Shown in pieces: positions 1 through 12,939 of a stretch of DNA of 64,000 nucleotides (its first letter is position 1; the number at the start of each line of letters is the position of its first letter). The stretch covers positions 51,945,742 through 52,009,741 of the forward strand of contig JALIGW010000005.1 in NCBI GenBank assembly GCA_023053685.1, given 5' to 3'. The position numbers and the translations under genes are program-made. The notes under the pieces are model-generated. The model ran no database searches, had not been told where the DNA came from, and saw nothing but the letters and a program-made list of their open reading frames with translations. The DNA is from Diadophis punctatus similis. Its lineage: Eukaryota; Chordata; Lepidosauria; Squamata; Dipsadidae.

Positions 1-1617
1 CTCCTTTAACACAGCAGGGGTGTGCATGACTTATGCAGGCAAAGCCTACTTTACAGAGGTTAAATTTGATCAAATTGATTAAACATAGGGGCTTAAAAAA
101 ACAACCCTCTGTCAAGACCATTTACAAGTTTTGGGGTTTTTCTTAGATTGCAGCTGATTCTGGAGTTTTGCCTAGCTTGAAATTTGGTCCGATCTTTACT
201 TCTTTGAAAAATCTGAAATATGCTCGCTGTACAGCACATTTTAGGCTTTTTTAATAGAGATTTTGACTCAAAGAGAGAATATATGAATAGCTAAAATAAA
301 GCAGCTATCAATTCACTGCATGTCAATTTCTATTAAAACTGAGGAAATGTAATGTTGATTTTAAAATCATGAAAGTATTGACAGATTACATGTTTTTAAG
401 TTTTATGTATAGTACTTTTAGTGTACATGACACTTTACAGGAGAAATCAATGTTTTTACCAAAACATTGTACAATGTAAAATATAGATGGGGGGGAGGGA
501 GGAAGAGAAAGCCAAAATTGGGGCAAACACAAGACAAAAATGCTGATTTCAGTGATTTCAGTTGCTCATACAAAAGTTTAGTTACAGCAGACCCTGGATT
601 TTAATAAAGTAATTATGGGAACTAATATACATTTGAAATTCCCCTAAATTACTTGCCTCACCTGATTTTTTTTAAAAAAGATTCTTTTAATTAAAAAATA
701 AATGAGAAGTTAGCATGCTGAAAACTAAAGCACACGCCTCAAGCAGAAGCAGCATTTTTAACAATGCCTTTGAGCCTCACATAAACCTCAGAGGCATTCT
801 TAGAAAATAAATGTGGATGCTTGCAGCCCAGGGTTTCACTGGAAAGTATGTTCATCTGTATGGGAAAAAAGAAATAAACTGACATGCAGGAAAAACCCTT
901 GGAGCAAGTGTGTATGTTAGAAAGCAAATATACCAGTTTACCTTCTGTTAAATGGATAGCATGAGTTTGTCTATGCCCACCAAATTAAACACTTTGAAAC
1001 ATGGACCATAATTCCAAAATGGCCTATATGCCACTTTAAATCAGATAGGGGCCCTACCAGGACAAACATGTGGATTATCTCAGGGCTAGGACATTTTCTG
1101 AATGTCTCACATCACACAGTAGAATTTAGTCTGAGTTGGTTTCTACACATCTGGACTTTTCCCCAGTCTGTTTACATTGGATTAGTACTTCCAGGGCATC
1201 TTCGGGTCAACTGGTGGTGGTAATCAAGAGTTCAATATAATTAGTGGAACTTCAGTACTTATTCTGTACCATATCTGATTAGAACTGCCTGCTAGATTAG
1301 GATTGGAACTACCACAAACATTGTGTCACACCTGCCCCAACTGAGGCTTCCAGGAAAGAAAGATCCTCAACTTCATTTGTGCGAAAGGTATACTTTTACT
1401 AAAAGCAAACCAGTTACAATATAGCAAAACCAGATAAATGGTAAACAGTCCCTTCATCGTAAGGCCTAGAATGAATTGTTGCATCCCCCCGCCCAGGTCT
1501 CTGGCCTTGGGATGATGAGCCAGTGTTTCAAGAAGGCACAATGAGTAGTTTTGGCTTGCCCTTCCCAGCAGCTTCCTCCCCCCCATAGTCTATAGTAGCC
1601 TGGCATCTAGGATATGT
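1..1617. other. Unassigned AT-rich non-coding DNA
   Basis: No ORF with recognisable domains and no repeat I can name. There is a short G-rich purine tract near 487-510. The part from about 1320 to 1590 is less AT-rich and could be a decayed interspersed repeat, but I cannot place it in a family. Confidence 0.5.
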
Positions 1618-1778
1618 TTAGTCTAGTGAAAAGAAGGATTGGGTTGAGATGATAGCAATGTTCCAATACTTGAAGGGCTCCCATAAAGAAAAAGTGGTCA
1701 ACCTATTTTCCCAAGCACCAGAAAGTAAGTCAAGAAGTAATGGATGGAAATTAATCAAGGAGAGAAACCACCTAGAAT

Positions 1779-1973
1779 AGGGGTCACCAACCGGTGGTCC
1801 GTGGACCATTGGTGGTCCACAAGAAAATGTTGGTGGTCCGCAGAAAAATTATTTGCATTTTTTATATTGCACTAAATACTATATCTTTTTAAAAAAATTC
1901 ATATTAGTCGTCCACGGGATTTAAAATTATGACTTTAGCGGTCCCTGAGGTCCGAAAGGTTGGCTATCCCTGA
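1779..1973. mobile_element. Short hAT-type non-autonomous transposon nested in CR1
   Basis: The ends read aggggtcaccaacc and, inverted, tcagggatagccaacc. The element is flanked by an exact 8-bp duplication, CCTAGAAT (1771-1778 and 1974-1981), the hAT target-duplication length. No coding capacity. It interrupts the CR1 copy, so it is younger. The first base of the usual CAGGGG end appears lost. Confidence 0.8.
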
Positions 1974-2096
1974 CCTAGAATTAAGTCAAATTTCCTGACA
2001 GTGAGAACAATTAACCAGTGGAACAGCTTGCCCTCACAAGTTGTGGGTGCTCCATCACTGGAGGTTGGAGAGCCATTTGTCCAGAATGGTATAGGG

Positions 2097-2511
2097 CTGA
2101 GATGGTGAACCTATGGCATGCATGCCACAGATGGCATACGGAGCCATATCTGCCGGCACGCGAGCCGTTGCCATAACTCAGATCCAGCGTGCATGTGTGC
2201 ACCAGCCAGCTGATTTTTGGTTCACGTGGAAGGTGTTTTTTGCCTCTGAGGGGGCGGGGGAGGCTGTTTTCACCCTACCCATGCTCCAGAGAAGACTCTG
2301 GAGCCTGGGGAGGGTGAAAAACGGGCCTACAGGGCCCACTGGAAATCAGGAAATGGGTAGCATGGGGAGGGGGCAGCACAGGGGGTCACATGCACATGTG
2401 CAGGGGGTAGGGCATGGGGGCATTGAATTATGGGTTTGGGCACGTGCACACGCATGATAGTGCATACGCACACACTTTTGGCACCTGAGAAAAAAAGGTT
2501 CACCATCACTG
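2097..2511. mobile_element. hAT-type non-autonomous transposon (CAGTGATGGYGAACC family)
   Basis: It starts with a mutated TIR (ctgagatggtgaacct) and ends with aggttcaccatcactg. Flanks are gtataggg (2089-2096) and gtgtaggg (2512-2519), an 8-bp duplication with one mismatch. It is 415 bp, GC- and CpG-richer than its surroundings and non-coding. Related copies lie at 26648-27062 and 38729-39233. Confidence 0.88.
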
Positions 2512-2766
2512 GTGTAGGGTCTCCTGTTTGTGCAGATTAGACTAAAAGACCCCCAAGGTCCCTTCCAACTCTGTTATTCTGTTATTTCTCCTAGATTGTC
2601 TGCATAGAATTGTACCAGTACAATGGTGGTAATACTATTTCTGCATCAGAACACCCAAAAACTGTATTAAATGTGGGGTAGCAATGAAAGAGAGGCAAAA
2701 GTATGAGGAGATATTCTTATCAGAATGATAAATGAAACTTCTTCAAACTGAGACAGAAGGCTGCAT

Positions 2767-3038
2767 CAGTGGTGGGTTGCTGCCAGTTCGGACTGGTTCT
2801 TTAGAACTGGTAGCGGAAATTTACCGCTGCTCGCCAAACTGGCAGCGATGACTGGCGGTCTACACTCCCGAACCGGTCCTCTGGTTGCCGCGGCTTACAA
2901 AAAAAAACCTCTGCGCATGTGCAAAGGCTTCTGCGCATGTGCAGAGGGTCATTTCCGGGTGTTTTGTGCGACGTGATGCAACATCGCACTTCCATTGCAA
3001 TGCAAACTGGTAGGGAAGGTAAGTGAAACCCACCCCTG
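2767..3038. mobile_element. hAT-type non-autonomous transposon (CAGTGGTGGGTT family)
   Basis: TIRs are cagtggtgggtt and, at the far end, aacccacccctg. Flanks ggctgcat (2759-2766) and ggttgcat (3039-3046) form an 8-bp duplication with one mismatch. The interior holds repeated 'ctgcgcatgtgc' CpG-rich blocks and no ORF. Related copies are at 35565, 54312, 58761 and 63282. Confidence 0.85.
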
Positions 3039-3046
3039 GGTTGCAT

Positions 3047-5802
3047 AGATGAGTTTCTAATATGTAGTCTTTTCTAATCTAGTCTATAACTTCTCATTAA
3101 CAATAATGTGTGTGTATGGAGGGGTAACCATTAAACCATTAAACCAACTACCTAAGGGACATGGCTCCTATTAAATCTTGTTCCAGATTTGTTTTTTCAG
3201 TTCAAACAACTTGTATATGAGGGAAAGTATTACGCATTTTCTTGCCCTGGAACTTGACTACTAGTCAACTTTAGCCTGTGCTGTTTTTCTCCCTTATCCT
3301 TGGCCTCTGGATCTCTCTGCCAGAAACATGTTGAGCGAGACTAAAACTAAAACAATTATATTTTATGGATGGACATATGATATATATTGGCTCCCAATTG
3401 TTGTAAGGGCAATCCTTAAGTCATAAACCTTTACCTCACATCTAGCATTCTTTTCCCCTGTTCTATAACCATAGAATGAAAAATAAGTTTAGTAAAATAT
3501 AAAGTGGGCAACTATGTTCATTCTCAACTAAAAAACTGCATTCAAACCATATTTAATAGGTGTTATGGACCTATATTTATTAACATGAGTCAAATTAACA
3601 GTGAAGTGCAGAAAGCTAAATACTAATTACCATCAGGATACAGTCCCTCCTACTAAGCACAATGACTATTCCTTTTTTCCCAGTGGCAGTGAAATTTTCT
3701 ATTTTTAAACAAGATCATTAATAAATCATTTTGAGAATAACATTTTATCCACTTTATTTTCAAATTCCCACATGTTGTGAAAGGTTTGAAATATGCTTTT
3801 GAGAAATGCTTTGTCACTATGACTCTGCTGAACAACCAAATTTAGGAAAATACTCCTCATTCTCTGGCATTTGCTTTAGAGCTTTTTTTCTTGCCACTCT
3901 GGCATTAAGACAATGCAGTGATATTTAAAAGTTGATTCGACAGGAACAGGCATCAACAAAAGCACATCTGAAATGTGAAATCTTTATTCACATTGATATT
4001 TCATAACTCTATGACCAGAAATGGCACCCAAACTGGACCATTAAGAGACATATGGAAAGTATCAATAGAATTGGGAGAACCATGGGGATTGCCAAAGCAC
4101 CAAACAAGAACAGCACGCCTGCAAATAAGCCCAATAACACCAGCAAATACAGTAAGCCCTTAGCAGTGGAGCTAAGGAATACTAGGGGTCAGCTGGAATA
4201 GAAAAGATATGCTTGAGGAGAATATGTATGTTAGTGTTTCTGAGCCTTAGCAACTTGTGGAGTTCAACTCCCAGAATACATCTTAAAGTTACCAAAGCTG
4301 AGAAACATTGATCTTGACAGCCTGGAGTGCCTCTGTAAGAGATTGTGATAATCCATAACATTTTGTTTCAGTTCTAATATGCTTTGAACATCTTCTTGGA
4401 GTTTTTCTCATGTCTGAAGTTTAATCAAAGTGTCAGGGATTGTATGTGTCTCATTATCATCAGGCACATGAAATATAACAAAAAACCTTTATATTTACAA
4501 AATGGTAACAAGGAAAAAAAAAACCCAGCAGTGATACTAGTAACAATGTTGGTGCTTTAAATCACCATGATTTTAAAGCCTTACAAATTTTCCTGTATGA
4601 AATTGAGACCTTGTTAAATCTAAAAATGCGCCCACGTGTTTGATTGCTTGCAAATTCATGGAGATTACAATCTAGTATCGGTTGATCGTTGTGTTTACTT
4701 GTGATTGCTACAGTATGATAGTTTAATCCATTTCTGGCAGGTCTTGGTTTTTTTTTTTAGCCGTGCTTGAAAGAGATGGTGCTTTATTAAAATATAAATT
4801 CTATGATAATGTGGAAATATGCATGTAAACAACTTGTAATTTTTATTTAAAGCAGTGTTGAGTTAATTCATATGCAGTCAATGGTCTTCAGATACAAACT
4901 GATGGTGGCATATTTTATAGGAATTAGTAGGCCAAAGCCAGCCAACCAATATTTTGTGATGTTTCAAAACTGTTATTAAAATCACACCTGACAAAATGTA
5001 CATGAAAAAATAATGTAGCATGGGAACGCCAGTCATATTTGTTCTAATAACTGCCATTTTATTGATGGGGAAGTGAGATTTAATCATAATCACTCTTTAC
5101 TAAAGACCATGCCAAGATAGAAATGGAATCTGGTTAATTTTTTTCTACATCATATATATATATAAATGTAGATTATAAATGCAAAGATACAAATAATGTC
5201 TGTAGAAATTCAAAAATTAATAAATAGATGCAAATGCACTTGCTTGAAAAATACTACTGGTAATTTTGAACATTATCTTTCTTTCTCATTGACAGTTACA
5301 AATACACAGCACATGGCATGTTCATGACTCTATTTTTCCTCCAAATGAAACAAGAAAGGTTGAAATAGAAGGCAGATGGGCTGGTGCTAAAATATAGAAG
5401 CAGCATGAAATAGCTGTGGTCTGTTAACAACAATAGCGTAGAAAACTTTCTTCTTCTTATCCTTATTATTAATAAAGGAGAATATTTGTTTCTTAGGGTT
5501 GACATGAGGGACCTTGGTGCTAGCACTGATGATGTTACCTACTTTGAATGAACTACTACAACTACTACAATGAAATGTCTGCAAGAAAACAAGCAAGCTC
5601 AGAGAGCACCTAGGACCCGTCATCGTTAGTATTTTTTTTAAATGGAAGAATGGTTTGCGATTGAACCTAGCACTATCAAAAGCAAACCCAGATGGGCAGT
5701 AATTCCAGAATACTTAGAATTGTTGGCTAAGAAATGACAAGATTTCAGTTTCCATGTTTTCAGCAGTGTTACAGAGGCACTAAAGAACATCCCAAGCCTA
5801 AA
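3047..5802. other. Unassigned AT-rich DNA with one palindromic MITE-like remnant
   Basis: Nothing coding is supported. Near 4233-4312 the text agtgtttctgagcc ... gctgagaaacatt, with 'caactcccagaat' inside, resembles a collapsed palindromic DNA transposon common in reptiles; no clean target duplication was found. A (TA)n run sits near 5151-5164. Confidence 0.45.
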
Positions 5803-5807
5803 CTAAG

Positions 5808-6126
5808 TGTTAGATAAGAATTACTCTCATCAGAGGCGAAATAGATCTTTTCCCTGGAACTCTGACATTATAAAAAGGAAACCGCAGTTTAAAATGCTAA
5901 AGTATAAAATATTTATTTCGGTACAAAATAATGAATCACATCTTGGCTATAAAAAGGTCTTGCTCCTTACAGAAGCTGAAGAAAAAGGAAGGAACAAAGA
6001 AAGGAATGTACACATGCGTACTAGGAACATATTAATCACGTGCTCAGGAATAAACCATTATATTTGATAGGGATGCATCTCCCCTGCATATACATGTAAC
6101 AGGCAATATAAAATCACTGCCTGACA
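5808..6126 (-). mobile_element. Solo LTR of the Ty1/copia family seen at 28530-32849
   Basis: It starts TGTTAG and ends CTGACA, flanked by the exact 5-bp duplication CTAAG (5803-5807 and 6127-6131). It matches the copia LTR in order: 'ctcatcagaggcga', 'aaatatttatttc', 'aatgtacacatgcgta' and 'gatgcatc'. Length is 319 bp against 340 bp. It is clearly diverged and has no internal region, so it is an old LTR-LTR recombination product. Written on the plus strand it matches the plus-strand text of the full element, so its sense strand is minus. Confidence 0.88.
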
Positions 6127-6131
6127 CTAAG

Positions 6132-8178
6132 ATACTCCTTTTATATACATTAGGTTTCACATTCTTCTGCTTTCAACAGAAACAAACACAAAATACTTTT
6201 CTACACATTCTCTCTTTCCTTGAAAAGGTAGACGAAAATAAAAAACAAATCAGAAATCCAAATTATGATTGAGGTACTTATACCTTATACTAATAGTCTA
6301 AGTCTAAAGCAGTCTTTAGAAGTATCTAAAATGTAAGTAATAATTACTGTATGGTTAACATGTGTGGTGACCCTTATTAAAAGCATATCCAATTGCAAAC
6401 ACATTTTATGCTTACCGTTTATACAGAAGCATATAATTTTTAGTTTATTTTTTACAGGGATTGGCTGCCATAAGAGACATATCATATCCTGTTGTTTGCA
6501 TAAAATGCCATTAGGTTCATATATGCCACACTCAAAAACCAGTCGCCTTTGGAAAGAGAATTTTTGTATCAAATATTAGGAGAAAGCAGTTACCTGAGAG
6601 TAAATGAGCAGCCAGTGCAATTATCCTGGCATCTCCAAAAATGGCATACAGTGACACATTACAACTGATTGGAAGGCAGGGTGACACCATAATGCTGGCG
6701 ATTGCCTTTTATAACACTCCTCTTGTTTGGAGCATGGATTTTGTATCAAATGGTCACACTAATTTCAGAAAATGCAGTAAAACTCCAGCTGCAATATGTT
6801 TTGCTGCAAGGGACAATAGCCTGTGATCTATGTCTGTGAGATCCTGAAAGACAGCTTAATTAGCTGAAACTATAGTAATCGTTTAAAAATATGTTACAAT
6901 GTCTTCAGGTAGTTTGTAATGAAAATTACTGATCAGCCCTTTGAGCTACATTTAAAAGACTTCTGTGTTGAGTTATCATGCCTGAATAAAAAATAATAGT
7001 TTAAGAACGTACTCTGATTTTCCCCTAATACAGTATAACAAGGTAATGACACAACTTTTGGTTTTGCATTGCTGCAGTGTACACCTGATGAAGCTGGGAA
7101 TGGGTTTTACAAAAACATTAACTTACATGCATTTGTGTTGGTTTACAACATGAAGGACATGCTATGAAATCCATATAGTCCAGTTTTGTTTTCCTATGTT
7201 ATTTGAAATTATTGTAGAAAACATGGTTTTCTACAATAGTCTCAAGGTGAAATTTAACTCACAATTTAGGACTACACAGTCCATTGCAATGTGTTGGTAT
7301 AAAACTATGAGTAATAGACTAAATAAAGGATCTGAGTTCATAAACTATAGTGCAAAGCATAAATTAGGATTGAAGGACATGAAATGAACTTTATAGCATG
7401 ACCACTTATCTCAGTCACAGTGATAGAAATAAATATTTTAAATTCTTTCAGCTCAGTTTCTACTGTAAGTGAATGGATTCGGTTCAGGGCCTTTTCTGGT
7501 GGTTTAGGGATGGCAAATCAGTAAATTATGAAAGATTAATGGAAGTAAGATAGTACCGGTAGTGTGATCAAGATAGTGATAGTCTGAAAAAACTACCCTT
7601 AATAAATCTGCACATCTTGTGTTGAGCATGTAACATACACCAACAATGGCAATAATTTACCTCTTTAAGTATATTAGTCTCCAGTTTAATATTATATATC
7701 ATTTGGTATCTTCCATTTTTCTTTCTAAACACGAGAATGATAATCATCAGCACACAATTATATCCAATAAAGTGAACTACAGATAATCCTACTAATATAA
7801 TCCAGATTTCATAATAAACATAATGTGAAATAATTTTGCACTGTAATGATTGGTTCTCTATATATCTTTACTTACGTCTACATCTATTTTTAGTTTTGCT
7901 TTGGTAATCTGTTCTAGCATGTGCCACCTTCTGAGTACAGTAAAACTTCTTTCTGGCCCCACCACTATGAGATACTATTTTTAGCAGTAATTTGGAGTCC
8001 TCATTCAAATTCTGTCTCTATTTGCCTAGAAAATAGCAGATGTTGTACTAACAGTATAATATAAAAAAATAACTACCGGTATGTTAAGTTACTACTTTGT
8101 TATACTAGATATACTACTTTGTTATACTAGATAACCTCAGTTAAGGTTAGGATAATGTAGCACAGCAAAACTTGTTTT
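6132..8178. other. Unassigned AT-rich DNA
   Basis: No supported gene or named repeat. A 20-bp direct tandem duplication ('actactttgttatactagat' twice) lies at about 8090-8132. Confidence 0.5.
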
Positions 8179-8183
8179 GTGCT

Positions 8184-8510
8184 TGTCACTTAGTGAATAT
8201 TGCCAGTTGTATGTCTATGCAGAGTGATGCATCCCTATTCTAATATTATGGTACATTCCAATACAAGCAGGATACGTGATGTGATCTTCTGCGCATGTGT
8301 ACATTCCTGATTCTCCATTATTCTCTTCTGCCTTTGACTCTGACCGGAGCGGTGACGATTTATTAGCAAGATGTAACTATCCATGATTTATTGTTTTTGT
8401 ACCAAAATAAATATTTTCTATTAGACTTTTAATCTCGGCTTTATTTCTAAATGTCTGAATTCCAAGAAAAGATCCACATCGCCTCTATGAGATTTATTCT
8501 CACTTTAACT
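8184..8510 (+). mobile_element. Solo LTR of the same Ty1/copia family, opposite orientation
   Basis: It starts TGTCACTTAGTGAATATTG, matching the sense 5' end of the complete copia LTR, and ends in TTAACT, a mutated form of CTAACA. Flanks are an exact 5-bp duplication GTGCT (8179-8183, 8511-8515). The sense polyadenylation region 'aaataaatatttt' and the 'aatctcggcttta' block are conserved. Length is 327 bp. Its sense strand is plus. Confidence 0.87.
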
Positions 8511-8515
8511 GTGCT

Positions 8516-9756
8516 GTATTTTAGGAATGAAAAAAATACAAAGAAAGGTAGAGTCTTGTATGAAATAATTGATGATATAATTAACTTTGTTAAACCACCA
8601 TAAATAGAAACATTTTATTTTTTCATGTTCGGGTTAGTTCACTGTTCCTTTAAAGTGAAAAATTCTTAGGAATCTCTCCTTTAAACTTCCCTTACCAGGC
8701 TCCTGTCTTATCTCCCCAGCTGAACCCTTCTAAGATTCTCATGTAGTTGAACGTTCAGTCCTTCAGAATACGTCATTCTGTCGGCTTCTACTTCCAAATC
8801 CATACATAAACTCTTTGTTAATTGTCTTAATAAGTTCATTCTCTCCATATTGACTGTCTTAAGCCCTTTCCACAATTTTTGTAACAGCCTTTGCTTGCTC
8901 AGGTCAAACAAGTTACTGAACATCTACAATAAGCAATCAGCAACTTTAAGGACACAGCGGTTGCAATCAGAAGCTATTCAGGGCGTCACCTTTTACCTCA
9001 GTATCTTCACAGACAGTTGTCTGGGTATTTCTTTTTCTTCCATACCTTTTCTTCCCACTGAAGTCTTCTACCAGACTTCTTATAATCTCTTATTGTTCAT
9101 TTGTTCAACATATGCCTTGATATGTAATATTTAAAACATTAATTCCAAAATAAGGTTTTACTTTATTAGTTTTACAGAGGTACATTGTCTAAGCATTTGT
9201 ATGTTTATGTATATATTATGCACATAAAGACATTTTTAATAAATGAAAGGCTATAAGACAAGATAAAGACAATAAAAATAATGAATAATGAGAAAAGAAA
9301 TTAGAAATAGAAAAGAAAAAGCAAACTATTTTTCAGTGTTAGTCTGTGTCATAAAAAAGAGGGATTCCCTTTGCCCTGAGGAAAATTCTAAATGTCAAAA
9401 TGCTAAAAGCACAATACATGTTATCTCCATATTACAAGGCCTTTACATTTTATCCTAATTTGCAACTACATATAAATGCAAGAAGGGGAGATTGAAAGTT
9501 TTCAGTTTTAGTTGTTTTCATAATATTAATTTATGAAATATAAATTATATTAAGAAATATAATCTTATTTCAAAATATAAATAAAAGATTCAAAGGCATC
9601 AGTCAACCCTGATGGTTGCAGTTGTTTATAATATTGTAGTTGACTAGATCTTAATTGTGAGACAGGAAACTTTTTGAAAGGATATGTAGGAATCCGGATT
9701 CTACAACGCCAATCTTTTACAACCTCTAGCTAAGCTGCAATACAGTCATGAAACTA
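8516..9756. other. Unassigned AT-rich DNA
   Basis: No supported coding region or recognised repeat. Base composition is strongly AT-biased between about 9200 and 9600. Confidence 0.5.
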
Positions 9757-9968
9757 GTCTTTAAGCAATAGCAATATCACTTAGACTTACATATTGCTCA
9801 GTCTCTGAGCATTTACAAATGTTCGCATATTGCCCCAAACAATTTTTTCGACCTCAGAAGGATGGAAGGATGAGTCAACCTTGAGATGGTCAGGATTGAA
9901 TTCCTGGCTGTGGGCAAAATTAGCCTGCAATACTGCATTCTAACCACTGCACCATCATGCTGAGAAAG
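9757..9968 (-). mobile_element. tRNA-derived SINE, squamate type, reverse orientation
   Basis: On the minus strand it begins with a tRNA-like head ('gtgcagtggttagaatgcag', an A-box region) and a B-box-like 'gaattcaatcctga'. Next comes 'caaggttgactcatccttccatccttctgaggt' split across the body, and the tail resembles 'atataagtctaagtg...attgctattgct'. The same family is in plus orientation at 37078-37312. It is diverged. The exact family name (Sauria-type) is my inference. Confidence 0.75.
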
Positions 9969-9981
9969 GCAGTGTCTAGGA

Positions 9982-10368
9982 CAGGGGTCAGCAACCTTAA
10001 ACACTCAAAGAGCCATTTGGACCCATTTCCCACAGAAAAGAAAACACTGGGAGCCACAAAAATTATCTAAAATGAAGATAACACTTCACATATCATTTTT
10101 TAATCTTTATGCTATGTATTAAAAAACTATAGTGTGTTGCGTTTATGAAATCAATGACCTGCTGCAGAGAAAGCACATTTTTATTTCCGCATGCCACAAA
10201 AACATTTTGAACTCTGAAAAAAAAAAGATGGGTCAAAAAGCTAATAAATCACGTGCTGACAGGTGTCGCTCATTGGCGGTTTTGACGCATATTTTGAGCA
10301 ACAGGAAGCCACAGCAGAGGGATGAAAGATCCGCATGTGGCTCCAGAGCCACGGGTTGCAGACCCCTG
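9982..10368. mobile_element. hAT-type non-autonomous transposon (CAGGGGTCAGCAACC family)
   Basis: TIRs are caggggtcagcaacc and ggttgcagacccctg. An exact 8-bp duplication GTCTAGGA flanks it (9974-9981 and 10369-10376). Length is 387 bp with no transposase. The end regions match those of the 1180-bp copy at 20040-21219, in opposite orientation. Confidence 0.92.
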
Positions 10369-11236
10369 GTCTAGGAACTAAGATAAGGTAAAATGGGCTA
10401 GAATTATCTACAATGACAGTATGTGAGAATATCAAGACACTTTAGTATTTATTTAATATTCATATTTTATGAAATACATTGCTAACTCTTATGCTAATGA
10501 AGATTTATAATAATATAAGGTAGAATAATAAATATAAAAATAAAAATAACTACAAATCGTTAATATAAAAATCCTAGTAGTATGTATATTGGATAATATA
10601 TTTTTGTAGGCCAGTTTAAAATATGGCAAAATTAGTAAAACTATAGTGGTAATTTGATAAAGTTAAAAACCATATAAATGCTTAAACAAATTACTGTATG
10701 AGAATCTCTTTTATGTTGAAGACTTATAATAAAAGATGTCTCCAGAGAACATGTTTAAAATGCTACTGTAAACCTACTGGCCTAAATTCCATTTATTCTA
10801 CAAATAGTACAGATAATAATGAGAGCCAATGTAGTGCAATTGAATGGTTGGACTGTAGCTGAGCAAAACCAAGTTCAAGTCCATGAAATTCATGAAATAT
10901 CCTGCAACTCTGTTAATCTGTTAATCTTTCAGCTCAATTTACCCAAGGAAGAGAGATTCCCAGGTGAACCATTTCAACTTCCTGAAAAGGCAAATAAATA
11001 ATATCCAATAAATGCATACATTATAATATCCAACAAATGCATACATTCCATTGGTAAATCAACATGGCTATTAATTTGGGCCTAAATAAAGAACATAAGG
11101 TTTGTGTTCAGAATGTGTCATATTGCCAGGGTCACTTAGTCAGACGGTGGCATATAAATTAAATAAATAGAATTGCCAAGCGTCAAACATGACTGAATGG
11201 ATATCATCATCCTCACCCCCCCTCCTCCTCCTCTTT

Positions 11237-11288
<52 letters not shown>
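11237..11288. repeat. (ATC)n microsatellite
   Basis: About 17 uninterrupted ATC units, followed by a short (AAAT)n run. Confidence 0.97.
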
Positions 11289-11290
<2 letters not shown>

Positions 11291-12869
11291 TAAATAAATA
11301 TTCAGTCCTATATATCTCTTGACTACTATTGTTAGGAAAGTTACTACAAATTATTGCGTCCTACATTTTTTCATCATTCACAAAAAAAATGAGTTGTTCT
11401 TACTATAGAAAATGAATTGTGATAACAAACTTGTATCTGTGAGATTTCAAATCGTTGCACTCCCTGGAATACCTCTAATTTATTCAGGGGTTTGTCATTT
11501 CTGCTAAAGATGAGCTTCGTAGCTGGACTTCCAAATTAACACTTCAGTAAAGCTATCACACACACACTGGGGTACTCAACAGGAGTCCCAAACAACATAA
11601 TGCACTGCTTATGCCTCAGAACGATACTCTTGATATAATTAATTATGTACTGCATGGTGCAAAGATGTATTTCATGCTCTCTGTGTATAATGCAGTGAAA
11701 TGAAACAGATGCTGAGGACAGACACAAGTTTTAATGGCTTTTTGTTAAGTCTTGATATGATCGATATTGACATTATTGTGATATTCATTTCCATCTACGA
11801 AATATAATGGCATGTTCCTATATAGCACTATTCATTCAAATTTAAATATTTGATGCACCATTTCACATGTTCGCTTTTAAACATCCATTTTGAATTGTCC
11901 AAGTAGGGCCTCATTTAAACCTTACAAAACAAAGTAATTCAAATGAGAAATCAGCTAATATTCAGCTAATAACAGCTAAATATTGTTTTTGTGATAGGAG
12001 CTATCAATCAACATCAATTTTATAAGTGTTCTAACTTAAAATGAACCACTTAACTGTGGGCTTAAACTATTGCTGCTTGTCTTTAAATATTTCCCTGTTG
12101 TGAAAATTATATATACAGTATATATTTAAGATTTTATAAGGATGGTTATCACTCTTAAACTCTACTTGTTTATTAATATATAACAATGAAAAGCAATTTG
12201 ATACCATTTGCACAAAAATTCTTTCATACACTTTCCTTCACAGAACAGGCTTGTAAACTCACCTGATTTAAAATCAATAAATAAAATTTAAAAAAATATC
12301 TAAGAAGCTTGCTTACATAATAGACATGATAAATAAGAATTGTAGATAAATATATGAAATAATAATACATTTCTTCAAGCTATTGGGGCTACATTTTACT
12401 TTATCTGAATGCAGACAATAATCCTTTAATGGAGCAATAGGGCAGTCTTCCTCGTCCTCTTTCTTCTTTCTTCAGTAAAAATTGCACTTTATAAGCATAA
12501 ACTGGTTGATTATTCCTCTGCCTATTAGAGGAATAGATGCGCTAACCTGATAGTTAAATTTTTAGCAAATGAATCGTCAGTTTTAGTAATTAGTACTGAA
12601 TTAATATACTATTGGTAAAATATCTTATATATTTTTCCTAACTATGATATTCACTGTAAATGTAATATTTTTCTTCCATTGATATAACTATTGTTGAATA
12701 TTAATTGTTATCTCTGAACCTAGCATACATTTAATCCTATAAACTTTAAGTTGTTCAGTTTCTGAGTCATCATTCACTAATAACTTCTAAATAAGACCTG
12801 GCAATTCGACCATTTTTGTGATATAAACTGACTTGCAGTATCTGTTAAATCTCATTTTGTGTTCCATCT

Positions 12870-12870
<1 letters not shown>

Positions 12871-12937
<67 letters not shown>
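12871..12937. repeat. (GAT)n microsatellite
   Basis: About 22 uninterrupted GAT units. This is the complement of the ATC array at 11237. Confidence 0.97.

Positions 12938-12939
<2 letters not shown>

Larger units (their letters stand above)
1618..2590 (+). mobile_element. CR1 LINE, 5'-truncated 3' end, split by two hAT elements
   Basis: With the two insertions removed, the segment reads as the C-terminal end of a CR1 reverse-transcriptase ORF plus the 3' end. Recognisable are the stretch equivalent to the CR1 'NQWNSLP' region near 2010 and the terminal 'aaggtcccttccaactctg' at about 2548-2567. It ends in short ATTCTGTT-type repeats, as CR1 copies do. Stops interrupt the reading frame, so it is dead. 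It is strongly 5'-truncated. Confidence 0.9.

Noticed and set aside
1320..1590. Possible exon or LTR in a less AT-rich patch
   Set aside because: No splice sites, domain, ends or target duplication could be supported.
2113..2457. 114-codon frame in a GC-rich patch that could look like an exon
   Set aside because: It lies wholly within a hAT element defined by TIRs and target duplication.
10819..11185. Possible degenerate tRNA-derived SINE
   Set aside because: Only isolated B-box-like and tail-like words were seen; the body did not align to the SINEs elsewhere in the window.
11237..12937. ATC and GAT arrays as a paired inverted structure
   Set aside because: They are complementary simple repeats 1.6 kb apart with unrelated flanks, expected by chance in such sequence.
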